Below are positions 51,184-60,059 of a DNA stretch of 64,000 nt, piece after piece. The stretch is from Stenotrophomonas rhizophila (GTDB taxonomy: Bacteria; Pseudomonadota; Gammaproteobacteria; Xanthomonadales; Xanthomonadaceae): NCBI RefSeq assembly GCF_007667275.1, contig NZ_VDQT01000001.1, positions 1,310,318-1,374,317 on the forward strand, written 5' to 3'. The notes under the pieces were generated by a model, which did not search any database, was not told where the DNA came from, and saw only the letters and a program-made list of their open reading frames with translations. The position numbers and the translations under genes are program-made. Each line of letters begins with the position of its first letter. Position 1 is the stretch's first letter.

Positions 51184-51693
51184 CTATTGTTTCTTCAACG
51201 CCGCCAATGCCGCGAACGGATTGGCCTTGCTCTGTTCTTCTTCGGTCGGTGCCCAGTCCCGGTTCACCGCCTCGCCCTCGGGCGACAGCGGTACCACGGG
51301 GACGGCCAGGACCAGTTCGTCCTCGACCAGGTCCAGCGGACGCAGGTTGCCGTGTTCCGGCACCAGCATCGCCTCGTACTCCTCCGGCAGCGCGGACTCC
51401 TCGTCTTCGCTGCGGATCAGGCCGAGACGCTGCTTCACCGACACCGGCAGCAGGAAGCGCTGCAGGCTGCGCTGACAGATCAGCGGCAGCGCGGTTTCGA
51501 TGGACAGGTCCACATAGGATACCTTCAGCACCTCGTCGTGACCGAACTCCAGCGCAAAGCTGCACTTTCCTTCGGTATCGGCAACAAGGCCCTGCAGGCG
51601 GGTCATTTCAGCCAGTTCTACCTGACCGTCGAAGCACCTTCGTGCTGCGACCATGCGCCAGGCATCCAGCGTTTCGGGCACGTTCGCGGACAT
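51184..51693 (-). CDS. YceD family protein (DUF177)
   Basis: A 169-residue protein whose gene precedes rpmF in most bacteria; it is linked to 23S rRNA or ribosome assembly (DUF177). CFDGQVELAEMTRLQGLVAD and the C-terminal DELVLAVPVVPLSPEGEAVN are recognisable family segments. Its predicted promoter lies so close to the ATG that the mRNA may be nearly leaderless. The gene is divergent from maf. Confidence 0.92.
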   Translation of the reverse strand: MSANVPETLDAWRMVAARRCFDGQVELAEMTRLQGLVADTEGKCSFALEFGHDEVLKVSYVDLSIETALPLICQRSLQRFLLPVSVKQRLGLIRSEDEESALPEEYEAMLVPEHGNLRPLDLVEDELVLAVPVVPLSPEGEAVNRDWAPTEEEQSKANPFAALAALKKQ

Positions 51694-51703
51694 AAGCCGC
51701 TGA

Positions 51704-51732
51704 ATGTTAAGGACGCTTTGGGCCGTTGTCAA
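51704..51732 (-). promoter_or_regulatory. Sigma-70-type promoter of yceD-rpmF
   Basis: On the minus strand TTGACA (51727-51732) and TAACAT (51704-51709) are separated by 17 bases. The predicted start of transcription is only about 4 bases before the yceD ATG. Confidence 0.65.
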
Positions 51733-51805
51733 ATGCCTCCGCCCCAAGGCGCACGCCCGGTGCGGTAGAGTGCGCCCCACTCTCCCTGCTGCCCGGTATT
51801 GTCGC

Positions 51806-52378
51806 ATGCTTCCCCTGCTGTTGGCGTCCACCTCCCGCTATCGCCGTGAACTGCTGGAACGGCTGGGCCTGCCGCTGGAGACGGCGCGGCCGGACGTGGA
51901 CGAGTCCCCTGCCCCCGGCGAGGCGCCGCGGGCCCTGGCAGTGCGGCTGGCGCGGGCCAAGGCGGCCGAGGTGGCAGCGCGGCACCCGGACCGCTGGGTG
52001 ATCGGCTCGGATCAGGTCGCCGACCTGAATGGAACCCCGCTGGGCAAGCCCGGCGATGTCGCCGGCGCCGAGGCCCAGCTGGCTGCCATGTCGGGCCAGA
52101 CCGTAGCCTTCCACACCGCGATCTGCCTGGTCCGCGACCAGCAGGTGCTGGAGGCCTGCGACCTGACCCAGGTAAGGTTCCGCGCCTTGGAGCGCGACGA
52201 GATCGCCCGCTATGTCGCTGCTGAACGACCGCTGGACTGCGCCGGCAGCTTCAAGTGCGAGGGGCTGGGCATCACCCTGTTCGAGGCAATCGAGAACCGC
52301 GATCCCACCGCGCTGATCGGCCTGCCGCTGATCGCGCTGGCCGGGCTGCTGCGCGAGGCCGGCTACCGGCTGCCCTGA
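51806..52378 (+). CDS. Maf-like nucleotide pyrophosphatase (YceF type)
   Basis: A 190-residue enzyme of the Maf family, which hydrolyses non-canonical nucleotides; the YceF branch prefers 7-methyl-GTP. The loop LLLASTSRYRRELLERL, the VIGSDQVA and the SGQTVAFHTAICLVRD and DCAGSFKCEGLGITLFEAI segments are conserved. DCAGSFKCEGLG with FEAIENRDPTALIGLPLI fits the YceF branch. The ATG at 51806 gives standard length. It is divergent from yceD, echoing the E. coli yceF-yceD-rpmF neighbourhood. The stop TGA lies in a hairpin shared with the convergent gene. Confidence 0.93.
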   Translation: MLPLLLASTSRYRRELLERLGLPLETARPDVDESPAPGEAPRALAVRLARAKAAEVAARHPDRWVIGSDQVADLNGTPLGKPGDVAGAEAQLAAMSGQTVAFHTAICLVRDQQVLEACDLTQVRFRALERDEIARYVAAERPLDCAGSFKCEGLGITLFEAIENRDPTALIGLPLIALAGLLREAGYRLP

Positions 52379-52400
52379 GCCGGGCGACGCCGCCGGCTCA
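52376..52400. terminator. Hairpin containing both convergent stop codons
   Basis: TGAGCCGG...CCGGCTCA: the left arm starts with the TGA of maf and the right arm ends with the TCA (TGA on the minus strand) of the glycosyltransferase. Likely bidirectional structure, without a T-run. Confidence 0.5.
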
Positions 52401-54239
52401 GCGGGACGGGACGGTGAACGCCTGTTCCTGCCACTGCTCCACGCTGCCGTCGTTGCCGTACAGCGTCATGCCCAACCAGTGTCGGCCCGGTGCGAGTGCG
52501 CGGGTGTCGAGCGTGGCATCGAAGGCCACGTTCGGGTGCTGCGGATCGGTGGAGATCTTCCACGCGGGGGTGATGTCGTAGGCACGCCCGTAGGCGGCAT
52601 CGCCCACCGGCGCGCCGTCGATCAACAGCTCGACCCGCGACAGCCCCACCCCGTCCTTGAATGCCCAGCCGCGCACGTCCATGCGCTCGCCGACGCGGGC
52701 GTCCTGCACCGGCGCGTCGATCCAGGCCATCGCCGGGGTCACGCAGGGGCCCTCGACGCGCTGCGCGGGCAGCTTGAACAACAGGAAGCGCTGGTAGCCG
52801 TGGTCCTGGCTGACCACGCGCGGCGGCGGCAACGGACCGACCTGCCGGCAGATGTCGTGGTAACGCTCGAGCAGGTCGCGGTAGCGCTGGTCGCTGGGCG
52901 ACAGCACCAGCAGCATCGGCGCATCGCGCTGCCCATCGTGCAGCAACCCCCACAGCCCGAGCTGCGCGGTGCGGCCGTGCTTGTCGTTGAGCGGGTGGCG
53001 CAGCACTTCGATGCGCGGATCGCGCAGCTGGAAGCCGAGCTCGGCCCCCACTTTGAAGTTCCCCGCCAGCACCCGCGTGCCTTCCGGCATGCCGGCCAGC
53101 TCCGCACGCACTTCATCGGCCAGTGGTGCCCAGCCGGCGAAATTTCGCGGGTAATACTTGTCGCCCGCCAGCTGCGCGCGCAGGGTCGGGCTGGACGCCA
53201 TCAGGTAATAGCCGAAGGCCAGTGCCAGTCCCGTGCCGGCCAGCCACCAGCCGGTGCGGCGCAACCAGCGCGGCCAGCCGTTGAGCACGACCGGCACCGC
53301 CACCAGCAGGGCCAGGTAGCCGGGCAGCGGCCAATGGAAACTGATGCGTTCGACGTCGGTGAAGAAGCCCAGCGCGAAGATCGCCAGCGTGGACACCGCC
53401 CCGACCAGGCCGAAGTAGCGCCACTGCTCGCGGGCACCGCCGCCCGGACGGGTGCCGGCCAACGCCACCTTCCACATCGCCACGCACAGGATCGGCGTGA
53501 CCAGCATCGGCTGGATCACCAGGAACCACAGGCCACTCCATTGGAAGGCCCACGGATGCCGTTCCACCACCTGGAATTTCAGCCCGGCGTCCTGGTTGTC
53601 GGCATTCCAGGCCAGCAGCGGCAGCCAAGCCATCACGCCCACCGCCAACGCCACCCACACGCGCGGATCGCGCAGGCTGCGCCGCCCCTGTGGCAGCAAC
53701 AGCAGGGCGACGAAGCCGACCACGATCACGCCGATGAAGCGGTAATGGCTGAGCGCACCGATCGCCAGGCCCAGCGACAACTTCACCGCTGCGGCAGCGT
53801 CGACGTTGCGCAGCAGGCGCGCGCCGGCATCCAGGCACAGCACGGCGGCCAATGCCATCGGCACGTCGGGCACGGCCAGCATGCCCAGCGTCGCGGACAA
53901 CGGCATCAGCAGGGTCAGGCTGCCGGCCTGCCAGCCGGCCACCGCGCCGAACCAGCGCGTGGCGATGCGCGATACCAGCCATGGCAGGGTGGCGCCGATC
54001 GCCAGGAACGGCAGGCGCAGTGCCAGCACGTGATTGCCGCCCAGCTCAACGCCCAGCCGGGCCAGCCAGGCAGTCAGTCCAGGAAGATCCGAATAGGCTG
54101 CGGCCAGGTGCTGGCCTTCCTGCCAGTAAAACGCTTCGTCCACGAACAGGGGCAGACGCGCGGCCACCACCAGCTTGACCGCGGTGATGAGCGTCCACAA
54201 CATCAGAAAAATCGTGCGTGCGCGTTGTTCGCCCTGCAT
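52398..54239 (-). CDS. GT39-type (ArnT/PMT-like) membrane glycosyltransferase
   Basis: A 613-residue integral membrane protein with about 11 helices in its first 370 residues and a periplasmic C-terminal part. LPLFVDEAFYWQEGQHLAAA has the conserved acidic motif (DE) of the first periplasmic loop that binds the polyprenyl donor in GT-C enzymes, and RLPFLAIGATLPWLVSRI, VPDVPMALAAVLCLD and GALSHYRFIG follow. The C-terminal 120 residues (RVGERMDVRGWAFKDGVGLS) resemble an Ig-like domain, a common add-on. It probably transfers a sugar from a lipid carrier to a cell-surface polymer or lipid; substrate unknown. It is divergent from moxR with 40 bases between. Confidence 0.88.
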   Translation of the reverse strand: MQGEQRARTIFLMLWTLITAVKLVVAARLPLFVDEAFYWQEGQHLAAAYSDLPGLTAWLARLGVELGGNHVLALRLPFLAIGATLPWLVSRIATRWFGAVAGWQAGSLTLLMPLSATLGMLAVPDVPMALAAVLCLDAGARLLRNVDAAAAVKLSLGLAIGALSHYRFIGVIVVGFVALLLLPQGRRSLRDPRVWVALAVGVMAWLPLLAWNADNQDAGLKFQVVERHPWAFQWSGLWFLVIQPMLVTPILCVAMWKVALAGTRPGGGAREQWRYFGLVGAVSTLAIFALGFFTDVERISFHWPLPGYLALLVAVPVVLNGWPRWLRRTGWWLAGTGLALAFGYYLMASSPTLRAQLAGDKYYPRNFAGWAPLADEVRAELAGMPEGTRVLAGNFKVGAELGFQLRDPRIEVLRHPLNDKHGRTAQLGLWGLLHDGQRDAPMLLVLSPSDQRYRDLLERYHDICRQVGPLPPPRVVSQDHGYQRFLLFKLPAQRVEGPCVTPAMAWIDAPVQDARVGERMDVRGWAFKDGVGLSRVELLIDGAPVGDAAYGRAYDITPAWKISTDPQHPNVAFDATLDTRALAPGRHWLGMTLYGNDGSVEQWQEQAFTVPSR

Positions 54240-54279
54240 TGCTCTATAGAATCGAAGGAATCATCGAGACGAGACGGAC

Positions 54280-55233
54280 ATGGAAAATTCGCCCCGCGTG
54301 CCCGCCATGCTACCCGAAGAACTGCGACAGGCTTTGCAGAATGCCCAGCAACAGGTCAACGGACTGGTGCTCGGCAAGGCCCATGAAGTCCGCCTGGCGT
54401 TCGTTGCGCTGCTCTCCGGCGGCCACCTGCTGATCGAAGACCTGCCCGGCCTGGGCAAGACCACGCTCGCCCACGCGCTGGCATCCAGCCTGGGGCTCGG
54501 CTTCCAGCGCGTGCAGTTCACCTCGGATCTGTTGCCGGCAGATGTGCTCGGCGTCTCGGTTTACGAAGCGAGCAGCCGACAGTTCCAGTTCCATCCCGGC
54601 CCGGTCTTCACCCACGTGCTGCTGGCCGATGAAATCAACCGCGCACCGCCGCGCACGCAGAGCGCGCTGCTGGAAGCGATGGCCGAACAGCAGGTCACCC
54701 TGGACGGAGTGACCCATCCACTGCCGGATCCGTTCTTCGTCATCGCCACGCAGAACCCGGTGGACCTGTCCGGCACCTTCCCCCTGCCTGATTCGCAGCT
54801 GGACCGGTTCCTGCTGCGGCTGGCGCTGGGTTACCCGAACCCGGAATCCGAACGCGAGCTGCTGCGCGGCACCGATCGCCGCCACCTGATCGCGCAGGCC
54901 ACCGCGTGCCTGGACGATCACCAGGTGCGCGCGCTGCGCGATGCCGTCAACCAGGTGCATGCCAGCGAAGCGCTCATCCAGTACGTGCAATCGCTGCTGG
55001 CACGCAGCCGCCAGCACGCCGGGGTACGGGTCGGATTGTCGCCACGTGCCGGCCTGGCGCTGCTGCGCGCGGCCAAGGCGCACGCGCTGCTGCTGGGCCG
55101 CGGCCATGTAGTACCCGAAGACATACAGACCCTGTTCGTGGCGGTAGCCGGGCACCGCCTGGTGCCCGAGGCCGAAGCCAGCAGCGGGCCGGCGCTGGCC
55201 CGCGCGATCCTGCAGACGGTTGCGGTGGACTGA
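54280..55233 (+). CDS. MoxR family AAA+ ATPase
   Basis: A 317-residue AAA+ ATPase. LIEDLPGLGKTTLAHALASS (Walker A), VFTHVLLADEINRAPPRTQS (Walker B and MoxR signature), ATQNPVDLSGTFPLPDSQLD (sensor 1 and arginine finger region) and GLSPRAGLALLRAAKAHALL (sensor 2) are all clear. MoxR proteins act as chaperones for maturation of the neighbouring DUF58/VWA proteins. It is first in a four-gene unit with DUF58, TgpA and Slp genes, each starting at or within the previous stop. Confidence 0.93.
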   Translation: MENSPRVPAMLPEELRQALQNAQQQVNGLVLGKAHEVRLAFVALLSGGHLLIEDLPGLGKTTLAHALASSLGLGFQRVQFTSDLLPADVLGVSVYEASSRQFQFHPGPVFTHVLLADEINRAPPRTQSALLEAMAEQQVTLDGVTHPLPDPFFVIATQNPVDLSGTFPLPDSQLDRFLLRLALGYPNPESERELLRGTDRRHLIAQATACLDDHQVRALRDAVNQVHASEALIQYVQSLLARSRQHAGVRVGLSPRAGLALLRAAKAHALLLGRGHVVPEDIQTLFVAVAGHRLVPEAEASSGPALARAILQTVAVD

Positions 55234-56205
55234 GTGCGCAGCGGCTGGGGAGACCGCCTGAAGCACACGCTTGCGGCCAGTGGCCGGGCCTTTACGCGGC
55301 CGCGGCAACCAGAAAGCCTGCCGCAGCGGTTGGGCCGACGCCGCATCTACGTGCTGCCGACCCGCTTCGGCATGTTCGTCACCGTGTTGCTGGTGGTGAT
55401 GCTGCTGGGCGCGCTGAACTACAACAACAATCCCGCGCTGCTGCTGGCGCTGCTGCTCGCGACGGTGGCGATCGCCAGCACTTTCAGCGCGCACCTGCAG
55501 TTGTCCGGACTGCAGGTCGATGCCGTGTCCGCCGAGCCGGTGATAGCCGGGGCAACAATGCGCCTGCGCATCAACCTCTCCCGCGCCGATACGCGCGTGC
55601 GCCGTGGCCTGGCGGTGTCGCTTGGCGATGTCGTGGCCCATGGCCACCTGGTCGATACCGACCGGATCGAAGTCGACCTGCCGCTGCCCACCGAGCGCCG
55701 CGGCTGGATGGACCTGGACCGCATCCGCCTGTCCACGACGCAACCGTTGGGACTGGTGCGGGCGTGGTCGTGGGTATGGCCGGACGCACCGCTGCTGGTC
55801 TACGCCGCGCCCGAACCGCAGGCACCGCCGCTGCCCGAAGGCGACGGCGATCCCCTGCATACCCGCGTGCATGCCAGCGGCGACGAGCTGCACCAGCTGC
55901 GGCCCTACCGTGCCGGCGATGCGCCGCGCAGCATTTCCTGGAAGCACTCGGCGCGCCGCGACACGCTGCTGGTCCGCGAGTATGAGAAGCCGGTCGGCGT
56001 GGACATCCTGCTCGACTGGCGGCAGCTGGCGCCGCTGCCGGGCGAAGCGCGCATCGCGCGGCTGGCGCGCTGGGTCGACCTGGCCGAGCGCGAAGGCCGC
56101 CGCTACACGTTGCACCTGCCGGGACAACCGGCGCTGGGCCCGTCCCAGGGCAGCAGCCACCACCATCTCTGCCAACGCGCACTGGCGCTGATGCCGCATG
56201 GCTGA
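55234..56205 (+). CDS. DUF58 domain-containing protein
   Basis: A 323-residue protein with two N-terminal transmembrane helices and a DUF58 domain (YRAGDAPRSISWKHSARRDT and LLVREYEKPVGVDILLDW, about residues 225-270), a VWA-like fold used as a substrate or partner of MoxR ATPases. The start is a GTG at 55234, immediately after the TGA of moxR, so the genes abut. It overlaps the following TgpA gene by eight bases. Confidence 0.9.
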   Translation: MRSGWGDRLKHTLAASGRAFTRPRQPESLPQRLGRRRIYVLPTRFGMFVTVLLVVMLLGALNYNNNPALLLALLLATVAIASTFSAHLQLSGLQVDAVSAEPVIAGATMRLRINLSRADTRVRRGLAVSLGDVVAHGHLVDTDRIEVDLPLPTERRGWMDLDRIRLSTTQPLGLVRAWSWVWPDAPLLVYAAPEPQAPPLPEGDGDPLHTRVHASGDELHQLRPYRAGDAPRSISWKHSARRDTLLVREYEKPVGVDILLDWRQLAPLPGEARIARLARWVDLAEREGRRYTLHLPGQPALGPSQGSSHHHLCQRALALMPHG

Positions 56206-58144
56206 CCGTCCCACCGCCCTGCTTTCCCCTGTGGCCCGGCGCTGGACGCTGGCCAGCGGCGCGCTGGCGCTGCTGCCGCTGCTGCTGCAGTTGCCGCCAC
56301 TACTGGCAGGCGTGTTCGCGCTGGTCGCGGTGCTCACCGCGCTCGCCTCCGGTCAGCGCGTGCTGGCCGCGCCGGTACGCGTGCTGATGGTGCTGGCCAT
56401 GCTGGTGGCGGTCTATTGGCAACTCGGCGCGCGGCCGGGCCGCGATACCGGCTGCGCGCTGCTGGCGGCCATGCTGGCCCTCAAGTCGAGCGAGCTGCGC
56501 AGCCTGCGCGACGCGCGCAGCCTGCTGGGGTTCGCACTGTTCGCGCCGTTCGCCGCCTTCCTGCTCGACCAGGGCCCGGTCACCATGGGCCTGGCGGTGC
56601 TGGCCGCGCTGGCCATCCTGCTCACCCTGCAACGCCTGGCGCATGCCGAAGGCGAAGCGCCCGATGCGGCATTGGGCGGCCAGCTGCGCGGGATCGGCAG
56701 GTTGCTGGCCCTGGGCCTGCCGCTGGCGCTGGCCGCGTTCTGGCTGTTCCCGCGCCTGAGCGAGCCGCTGTGGGGCCTGCCCGACCGTGCCGTGGGCAAA
56801 CCCGGCCTGTCCGACCAGATGGACCCCTCCGAATGGCTGGACCTGATGGCCGACGATGCCACCGCATTGCGGGTGACCTTCTTCGGCGCCGTGCCCGCGC
56901 CGGAACAACGCTACTGGCGTGGCCCGGTCATGACCCATTTCGACGGTCGTCGCTGGGAACGCCAGCCTTTCAGCGACCGCCGGCCACCCGCCGCAATACC
57001 CCGCGCCGGGCAGGGGTGGGACTACCAGATCGATTACGAGCCCACCGACCGGCGCCAGCTGGTCGCACTGGACCTGCCGCTGCGCGCCCCGGCCGGCGCC
57101 ACCCTCGGCGGCGACTACAGCCTGCGCAGCGACCAGAACCTGTCATCGCTGACCCGCTGGCGCCTGCAATCGGCAGCGCCTGCGGCCCATGTCGAACCGC
57201 TCGACCGGTTCCAGCGCCGCGAGGCGCTGCAGCTGCCGGAAGGCTTCAACCCGCGCACGGCGGCGCTGGGCCGGCAGTGGCGGCAGGAGGCGGGCGACAA
57301 CGACGCGGCAATCGTGTCGCGTGCTCTTGAATGGGTGCGCTCGTCCTTTGCCTACACCCTGGAAACCGAGGAACCCGGCCGCGACAGCGTGGATGAATTC
57401 CTGTTCGACCAGCAGGCCGGCTACTGCCAGCACTTCAGCTCCTCATTCGTGGTGCTGATGCGCAACGCCGGCATCCCCGCCCGGGTGGTGACCGGCTTTG
57501 CCGGCGGCCAGCGCAACCCGTACGGCGACTACTTCGTGGTGCGCCGGATGGACGCGCATGCCTGGGCCGAAGTGTGGTTGCCGCAACGCGGCTGGGTGCG
57601 GGTGGACCCGACCGCCGCCGTGGCGCCCGAGCGCATCTACGACACCCTGGAAGACCGCCTAGGCGCCGGCGCCGGCACTGCCCTCGAGGACCGCTGGGTG
57701 CAGCTGGGCCAGGTCAGCGATCTGCTGCGCCGTGGCTGGAACGACCTGGTGCTTTCGTTCGACGCTACCCGGCAGCGCCAGCTGCTGCGGCCCTTGGGCA
57801 TCGACAACCTGCAGCCGGCGCAGCTGGTGGGCATTTTCATTGCCTTCGCAGGCGGTGCGCTAGGGTGGATGGCATGGCTGCTGGCCCGCGGGGAACGCGA
57901 ACGCGATCCGCTGCTGCGGGCCTGGCACCGGCTGGGGCGGCGTTACGCGCGGCATGGCCTGGCCAGGGATACCGCGGAGACCGCCACGGACTGGGCGCAG
58001 CGCGTCCATCGGCAGCGCCCCGACCCGGCGCTGATTTCGCTCAGCCACCGTTTCGTCCAGGCGCGCTACGCTGGCGCTGAGCTCGACCCTTCACTCGTGC
58101 GCGACCTGCACAGGCATCGCCCGTCCACCGGAGCAACCTCATGA
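56198..58144 (+). CDS. TgpA-type transglutaminase-like membrane protein (DUF3488)
   Basis: A 648-residue inner-membrane protein. Five to six helices (residues 15-200) precede a periplasmic transglutaminase core with the Cys in YCQHFSSSFVVLMRNAGIPA (about residue 409), His in MDAHAWAEVWLPQRGW and Asp in VRVDPTAAVAPERIY. A further helix (LVGIFIAFAGGALGWMAWLL) precedes a cytoplasmic tail. TgpA is essential in P. aeruginosa and sits next to MoxR/DUF58 genes as here. Its substrate is not known. It overlaps the DUF58 gene and the slp gene. Confidence 0.93.
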   Translation: MADRPTALLSPVARRWTLASGALALLPLLLQLPPLLAGVFALVAVLTALASGQRVLAAPVRVLMVLAMLVAVYWQLGARPGRDTGCALLAAMLALKSSELRSLRDARSLLGFALFAPFAAFLLDQGPVTMGLAVLAALAILLTLQRLAHAEGEAPDAALGGQLRGIGRLLALGLPLALAAFWLFPRLSEPLWGLPDRAVGKPGLSDQMDPSEWLDLMADDATALRVTFFGAVPAPEQRYWRGPVMTHFDGRRWERQPFSDRRPPAAIPRAGQGWDYQIDYEPTDRRQLVALDLPLRAPAGATLGGDYSLRSDQNLSSLTRWRLQSAAPAAHVEPLDRFQRREALQLPEGFNPRTAALGRQWRQEAGDNDAAIVSRALEWVRSSFAYTLETEEPGRDSVDEFLFDQQAGYCQHFSSSFVVLMRNAGIPARVVTGFAGGQRNPYGDYFVVRRMDAHAWAEVWLPQRGWVRVDPTAAVAPERIYDTLEDRLGAGAGTALEDRWVQLGQVSDLLRRGWNDLVLSFDATRQRQLLRPLGIDNLQPAQLVGIFIAFAGGALGWMAWLLARGERERDPLLRAWHRLGRRYARHGLARDTAETATDWAQRVHRQRPDPALISLSHRFVQARYAGAELDPSLVRDLHRHRPSTGATS

Positions 58145-58665
58145 ACGTCAAGATCCTGCTTCCCCTTGCCGCGTCGCTGGCGCTGGCCGCCTGTGCCACC
58201 GCGCCCAAACCACTGCAGGGACAGTTCAGCGTGGTCAGCCCGCGCGATTCGGTCGCCACCCAGCAGGTCGGCACCCCGGTCCGCTGGGGCGGCCGCATCA
58301 TCGAAACCACCCCGGGCCAGGGCCAGACCTGCTTCCAGCTGCTGTCGCGCCCGCTCAATGGCAGCGGCCGACCCAACACCTCCTCCAACGACGCCAGCGA
58401 CGGCCGCTTCGTGGCCTGCCGCGCCGGGTTCTACGACCCGGCGGTGTTCGAAGCCGGGCGTGACGTGACCTTCATCGGCAAGATCGCCGGCTATGAGAAC
58501 ACCCGTATCGGTGACTATGACTACCGCCTGCCGAAGCTGGAAGCGGACGTGGTCTACCTGTGGCCGGAACAGCGCGAAGTCGATGTGGTGCCGGTCTACC
58601 CGTACGGCCCGTGGGGCCCGGGCTGGGGTCCGGGCTGGGGCTACCGCGGCTGGGGCTGGTGGTAG
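58141..58665 (+). CDS. slp: Slp family outer-membrane lipoprotein
   Basis: A 174-residue protein. The lipobox is LAACATAP with Cys18. QFSVVSPRDSVATQQVGTPV and VRWGGRIIETTPGQGQTCFQ are the Slp core. The C-terminus is rich in Gly, Trp and Pro (WGPGWGPGWGYRGWGW), unusual for Slp and possibly a low-complexity surface tail. The ATG overlaps the TgpA stop (ATGA). Slp is a starvation-induced outer-membrane lipoprotein in E. coli. Confidence 0.9.
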   Translation: MNVKILLPLAASLALAACATAPKPLQGQFSVVSPRDSVATQQVGTPVRWGGRIIETTPGQGQTCFQLLSRPLNGSGRPNTSSNDASDGRFVACRAGFYDPAVFEAGRDVTFIGKIAGYENTRIGDYDYRLPKLEADVVYLWPEQREVDVVPVYPYGPWGPGWGPGWGYRGWGWW

Positions 58666-58676
58666 TACAAGCCCTG

Positions 58677-58703
58677 GTAGGTGCCGACCGTTGGTCGGCA
58701 CGC
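58677..58703 (+). repeat. GTAG-headed REP palindrome
   Basis: GTAGGTGCCGACCGTTGGTC followed by GGCACGC, just after slp and immediately before a terminator. Confidence 0.85.
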
Positions 58704-58707
58704 GATG

Positions 58708-58735
58708 AAAAAGCCGCCCCGAAGGGCGGCTTTTT
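58708..58735. terminator. Bidirectional Rho-independent terminator
   Basis: AAAAAGCCGCCC-CGAA-GGGCGGCTTTTT, with an A-run on one side and a T-run on the other, between the convergent slp and HIT genes. Confidence 0.93.
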
Positions 58736-59085
58736 CATGCGCCGAAATGCCCCAGCGGCGCACCCGCCAACAGATGCATATGGATATGGAACACCGTCTG
58801 CCCGGCATGCTCGCGGCAGTTCATGACGATCCGGTAGCCGTCTTGGGCAAAGCCCTCGCGGCGCGCGTACTCCGCCGCGGCCAGCGCCAGCTTGCCGATC
58901 AGGTGCGCCTGCCCGGGCTGCACGTCGTCCAGCGTGGGAATGGCGTCGTTCTTCGGAATGAACAACACGTGCACCGGCGCCTGCGGCGCGATGTCCTTGA
59001 ACCCCAGCACCTCATCGTCTTCGTAGACGATGGTGGCGGGAATCTCGCGGCGGATGATCTTTCCGAACAGGGTGTCCTGGGTCAT
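58735..59085 (-). CDS. HIT family (HinT-like) nucleotide-binding hydrolase
   Basis: A 116-residue purine-nucleoside phosphoramidase-like protein. TLFGKIIRREIPATIVYEDD at the start and the histidine triad in GQTVFHIHMHLLAG are diagnostic. It binds nucleotides with a catalytic second histidine. It follows the recR-ybaB-dnaX genes on the same strand after a REP element. Confidence 0.95.
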   Translation of the reverse strand: MTQDTLFGKIIRREIPATIVYEDDEVLGFKDIAPQAPVHVLFIPKNDAIPTLDDVQPGQAHLIGKLALAAAEYARREGFAQDGYRIVMNCREHAGQTVFHIHMHLLAGAPLGHFGA

Positions 59086-59107
59086 TGCGTCACCTGATGT
59101 GTGCGTG

Positions 59108-59130
59108 CGCCGGCCAACGGCCGGCGCTAC
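59108..59130 (-). repeat. GTAG-headed REP palindrome
   Basis: Minus strand GTAGCGCCGGCCGTTGGCCG followed by GCG, in the recR-HIT gap. Same type as 2634-2655. Confidence 0.8.
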
Positions 59131-59133
59131 CGG

Positions 59134-59730
59134 TTAGGTTGCTTCGGTCCGGGTGCCGAACGCGTGCGACAGCGTGCCGCGATCGACGTACTCGAGTTCG
59201 CCGCCGAGCGGCAGCCCCTGCGCCAGCCGGCTGGGCCGCACCTTGTGCGCGCGCGCCAGCTGCGCCAGGTAATGCGCGGTCGCCTCGCCTTCCACCGTCG
59301 CGCTGGTGGCGATGATCAGCTCCTGCACCTCACCCTGCCCCAGCCGCGCTTCCAGCTGGTCCAGGCCAAGTTCGCGCGGGCCGACGCCATCCAGCGGCGA
59401 CAAGCGCCCCTGCAGCACGAAGTACACGCCGCGGAAGCCGGTGGCGGTTTCAATCGCCAGCCGGTCGGCGGGCGATTCCACCGCGCACAGTTGCTGGCGC
59501 TCGCGGCTGCCATTGGCGCACACCGCGCAGACCTCGGTTTCGCTGAAGTCGCGGCACTGCGCGCAGTGGCCGATGCGTTCGATCGCCTTGGCCAGCACCT
59601 CGGCCAGCTTCTGGCCACCGGCGCGTTCGCGTTCGAGCACGTGGTACGCCATGCGCTGGGCGGTCTTCTGGCCCACCCCCGGCAGCACCCGGAAGGCCTC
59701 GATCAGCTGTTCGAGCAGGGGCAGGCTCAC
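59134..59730 (-). CDS. recR: Recombination mediator protein RecR
   Basis: A 198-residue protein that with RecF and RecO loads RecA at gaps. [20 protein letters not shown] is the N-terminal helix-hairpin-helix, [16 protein letters not shown] the zinc finger and [20 protein letters not shown] the Toprim part. The start is a GTG at 59730 (VSLPLL). It follows ybaB by two bases; order dnaX-ybaB-recR is conserved. Confidence 0.97.
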   Translation of the reverse strand: MSLPLLEQLIEAFRVLPGVGQKTAQRMAYHVLERERAGGQKLAEVLAKAIERIGHCAQCRDFSETEVCAVCANGSRERQQLCAVESPADRLAIETATGFRGVYFVLQGRLSPLDGVGPRELGLDQLEARLGQGEVQELIIATSATVEGEATAHYLAQLARAHKVRPSRLAQGLPLGGELEYVDRGTLSHAFGTRTEAT

Positions 59731-59732
59731 GC

Positions 59733-60053
59733 TTAGAACGGCAGCTTCATGCCGGGCGGCAGCTGCATGCCGGCGGTTGCCGAACCCATGCGGTTCTTCG
59801 ACTCGGCGTCGATCTTGTTGGACGCGTCGTTGAACGCGGCCGCCACCAGGTCTTCGGTCATTTCCGCATCGGACAGGATCGACGGGTCGATGCGTACCTT
59901 GCGGCACTCCTTGGCGCCGGTCAGGGTCACGCTGACCATGCCGCCACCGGCACTGCCGGTCACTTCCAGCTTGGCGAGTTCTTCCTGGGCCTTCTGCAGG
60001 TTTTCCTGCATCTTCTGGGCCTGCTGCATCAGTTGGGCGATGTTGCCGCGCAT
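59733..60053 (-). CDS. YbaB/EbfC family nucleoid-associated protein
   Basis: A 106-residue DNA-binding protein. [20 protein letters not shown] is the N-terminal helix and the rest is the tweezer-like dimer core ([20 protein letters not shown]). It lies between dnaX and recR, as in E. coli. Confidence 0.96.
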   Translation of the reverse strand: MRGNIAQLMQQAQKMQENLQKAQEELAKLEVTGSAGGGMVSVTLTGAKECRKVRIDPSILSDAEMTEDLVAAAFNDASNKIDAESKNRMGSATAGMQLPPGMKLPF

Positions 60054-60059
60054 GTCGTA

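Noticed and set aside
52479..54386. Long plus-strand frame opposite the glycosyltransferase
   Set aside because: His/Gln/Arg-rich antisense shadow without a domain; the minus-strand gene has clear GT39 features.
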